Shown piece after piece: positions 61,170-64,000 of a DNA stretch of 64,000 bases. The position numbers and the translations under genes are program-made. The DNA lies in the NCBI GenBank assembly GCA_900708905.1, contig CAADRB010000011.1, forward strand, positions 950,296 through 1,014,295, read 5' to 3'. Under the pieces are notes generated by a model. The model had not been told where the DNA came from and searched no databases. It was given only the letters and a program-made list of their open reading frames with translations. This DNA comes from Hymenolepis diminuta. Its lineage: Eukaryota > Platyhelminthes > Cestoda > Cyclophyllidea > Hymenolepididae. Positions within the stretch are counted from its first letter, which is position 1; every line of letters begins with the position of its first letter.

Positions 61170-64000
61170 TTGCTAGCACTTTCTTTAATATGCTGGGGAA
61201 TTCTTTCCTTCTAATGACTGAAAGGGCAAAATAATCTTCCATATACACAATAAATTTATCACAATAGTAGTTTTACCATAATCACTTGGGAAACTATAAC
61301 ATTTAATAATAAATGACCCAATGAACTTGTATAAAAAGGATATTTTCACTTCTAGAAAGTATCTTTTCATCAAATATTTTTATTCTTTCTAGTGAACTTA
61401 TCCTATATAAATGAACTCTCACAATTAAGGATTGAAATATAAGATTTTTAATAGAGATTATAGAATCTCGTAAAATAAATATGTTGATTACGAAAATGGT
61501 TGAATATTAATTACCAATGCCAACAAATCATTGAAAATTATTAAAGATTCAAGTCAAATATAAGATTAAACGCATATCACAAGTCGTAAAGCTAGGTGCG
61601 TCAAGTAGTAGCCAAGGTTTTGCAGTCCACCGGAGATTACGACAGAAAATAATTCATATAGCATGACTGTGATGAATAATTTCAAAAAAGGGTAGAATGC
61701 AAATATTCATTGCGACAAATGAATAGTATTGGCAAGAATACTAAGAAAAAACTGTTATTTCAGCATGGAAAGCTAAATTTTATAATTAAGAGTACAAAAA
61801 GAGTGACATTTGAGGTGTCAGATTTTCATCGATTTTTTTGGGTCCGAGGTGATGAATAGTCACACCCACTTCAAATGAGCTCAATAGCAACTATGAAGTA
61901 ATTCCATGTCAAAATATTATTACTTTCTGCTTGATTGGAGAATCAAATGCTTCGCACGTGTGAAAACGTGCGTGGTAACTTTAAATAGAGAAGTTTTTGG
62001 CATTTAAATGTGCAAAATTCTTGGGGCATTTTGATTAGAAAGCATAAATTTTATATGAATGAATTAATAATGCCATATCTTCTCTTTTTTTCATTACGTG
62101 ACAATAATAGTTATATTTTAATTGCCATTCTAATATTAAGTGTACACATGTGGTGATAAAAAGCCAATTATAGGTTTACGCTCGGATATTTATAAGGAAA
62201 AATTTAGCAAAGATCGCTGGAATAATGAAAAGACAGCGCGGAATTTGGCTAAGAGTTTAAGGGTGAACATGCGATGTCTACGGGGTTGAGAAGAGAGAGT
62301 CTCCCAATAGTCTATATTTTCTCTGAGTGTTCGCTAGATACGTCAGTTTATAGCGATTCCGCTAACTGATATACTATCTAAGCCATGCTCTCAGAAATCC
62401 TAGAAAACGTTTTTACTGTGCAAACCATGACAGTTTAAAGTTTACGTGCATAAGGTTAATTGAAACAAACTACCAATTTCATAATATGGGAATGTAATGC
62501 TACGAAGCAGCCGGTTGAACGCCAATTATTAAGTATTGAAACTTCAATACCTAATAAACTTCCGCCGGTCTTGATACAAGGGCATTCAGTCAAACCAATT
62601 ATATGAGCACTTAATGAGTTGAGTATTTCAATTTCTTAACTATTGATGGGATTAAACTCAATTGCTCAAAAACGTTGAGTAGTATAAAAATTGCTTATGC
62701 ATAATCACCTAATCGCAACTCCATGTTTTCCATCTCTATCTTCCACTTATTCGCACTTTTATTGTTGTATGCTATAGCTAAATAAACAGAGCAGTCAAAT
62801 TTATTGATTATTTATATCTGCCAAGTTTTAAAGAATAAGATCTTAAGCGTGAGTCGGCGAAGCTAGGAATATGCAGTCTCCACTAGAATTATTTTGTTGC
62901 ATTTATGAAATATCTCATCATGAATAGCATACAGCCGTTTTGGATGACTAAGCGGGACCTTACACAAACGCAATCAAAATAATATTGCTTAAACATTCGT
63001 TTAACATTCAGAGGGTAACATAGAGTTATGATTCAGAAAAGCTGCCATCTGTAGCTTACCTAACATTATGCGATATACTTCAGTAAGTGAATTTGGCTGA
63101 TAAATTTAAGAGGAATGCACATTTAAGACCAGCTCAGTTCTATTATTTCTCCGTTATTAATAAGCCAGTCATAGCCAATCACTGCTTACATTCTCATTTT
63201 GGGTACCGGCATACTTACAAGTAAATGTAATGAAATACCGACATGACAGTCAAACTAAAGAGTTAAAAATAATATTGTATTACATTCTAACTACATGAGC
63301 CAGTTTATCCCGGAAAATGGGGCAAATTTTTTTAAGTGTACTGCATTTTCTCGCTGGTTAAAACAGCAGGCTTTAGTAATAATAAGATCCTCATACATCA
63401 ATAGAGAGGGATATGTCAAGTTAATTCGGCGAAGCATAAAAGTTTCTAGCATATCAAGCTAACGGCAATAGAGTGATAGCAATATGTCTATTTATTTTAT
63501 GATCGCATCGGCAATACATATTGAACAAAAGACTGCAAAGCTTTCAAACATTACTAACCTGAGGGGAGAGGCCTGCAAAACTTCATGCCATTTCGTGCAT
63601 TTGATAATTTATTCTTTGGATTCATTTCTTTTTTCGAATCTGGCTTTAAATGCTTTCATTCTGAAAGCCACATTCTTAGAAGCTTTTTTTCAGTTCCATC
63701 TGTCTCTCTCAATATTGTCTTGAATGCAGTAGAGTATGGCTGAATATTCTATTTCTTCTTTTTTAGTCATGGTGTGGCGCATTCTGCTTAAAAGTCCTTT
63801 TCTTCGAACAATTAATAAAACTGTATCGAAATCAACTGAAGTCCATTCAAACAGGGAACGGAAGTATTTCAACTAAGAGACTCCGAATCCGATTCAACTA
63901 TCATTTTTATGAATTTCGTTTGGACTCGCCATAGACATTTAGATCATTAAGTTGCTAAACATTTTAAAATTTATTTAAAAAAGCCTGGGGGCCACTCCTT
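61170..64000. other. Intergenic AT-rich DNA to the window end
   Basis: No gene or repeat identified. Overlapping frames at 63,484-63,872 on both strands are unsupported. Confidence 0.35.

Noticed and set aside
1..64000. CRISPR arrays, operons, rRNA or intact tRNA genes
   Set aside because: No regularly spaced repeats, rRNA-like sequence or full cloverleaf was seen; pol III boxes found belong to SINEs.

Overview
The window reads as strongly AT-rich nuclear DNA from an invertebrate animal. Protein-coding sequence is confined to two places (about 1.7-4.0 kb and 43.8-55.5 kb). Genes are split by short spliceosomal introns, some under 110 bp, and the long spaces between them are filled with decayed transposons. 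The compact introns, a Ty3/gypsy reverse transcriptase of the type common in flatworms, and tRNA-derived short repeats make a platyhelminth (cestode or trematode) my best guess. This is an inference, and I cannot name a species. Nothing bacterial (operons, ribosome binding sites, CRISPR) is present.

Region 1 (1.5-4.0 kb, + strand) holds one three-exon gene. Its frames join exactly across two GT-AG introns into a 662-residue protein with a La motif near its C-terminal third. It is a La-related (LARP) RNA-binding protein without a recognisable RRM or DM15 tail. Its upstream DNA has four inverted CCAAT boxes, an E2F-like site and a TATA-like element.

Region 2 (4-43 kb) contains no gene I can establish. 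It holds a broken Ty3/gypsy element (10.43-12.77 kb) abutting a broken non-LTR retrotransposon in the opposite direction (12.78-13.41 kb). It also has the 3' end of a second Ty3/gypsy element with its LTR (19.74-20.73 kb), and a solo LTR of the same family in inverse orientation with a clean 4-bp target duplication (31,709-32,038). A cluster of tRNA-derived SINEs lies at 22.7-24.9 kb with single copies elsewhere, along with two other dispersed repeat pairs, one long inverted repeat and a few short open frames that may be exons of unrecognised genes.

Region 3 (43.8-55.5 kb, - strand) is a tandem family of PQ-loop (SLC66A1/PQLC2-like) lysosomal cationic amino-acid transporters. Two intact six-exon genes (321 and 316 residues) have matching exon phases and nearly identical exon lengths. 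A six-exon pseudogene lies between them. All three copies have lost the proline of the second PQ motif, replaced by His, His and Cys, while both intact genes keep it in the first.

Region 4 (55.5-64 kb) holds a divergent LTR with a perfect three-unit heat-shock element at 56.2 kb, one candidate exon with a strong donor at 56.8-57.1 kb, SINE pieces and otherwise featureless AT-rich DNA.
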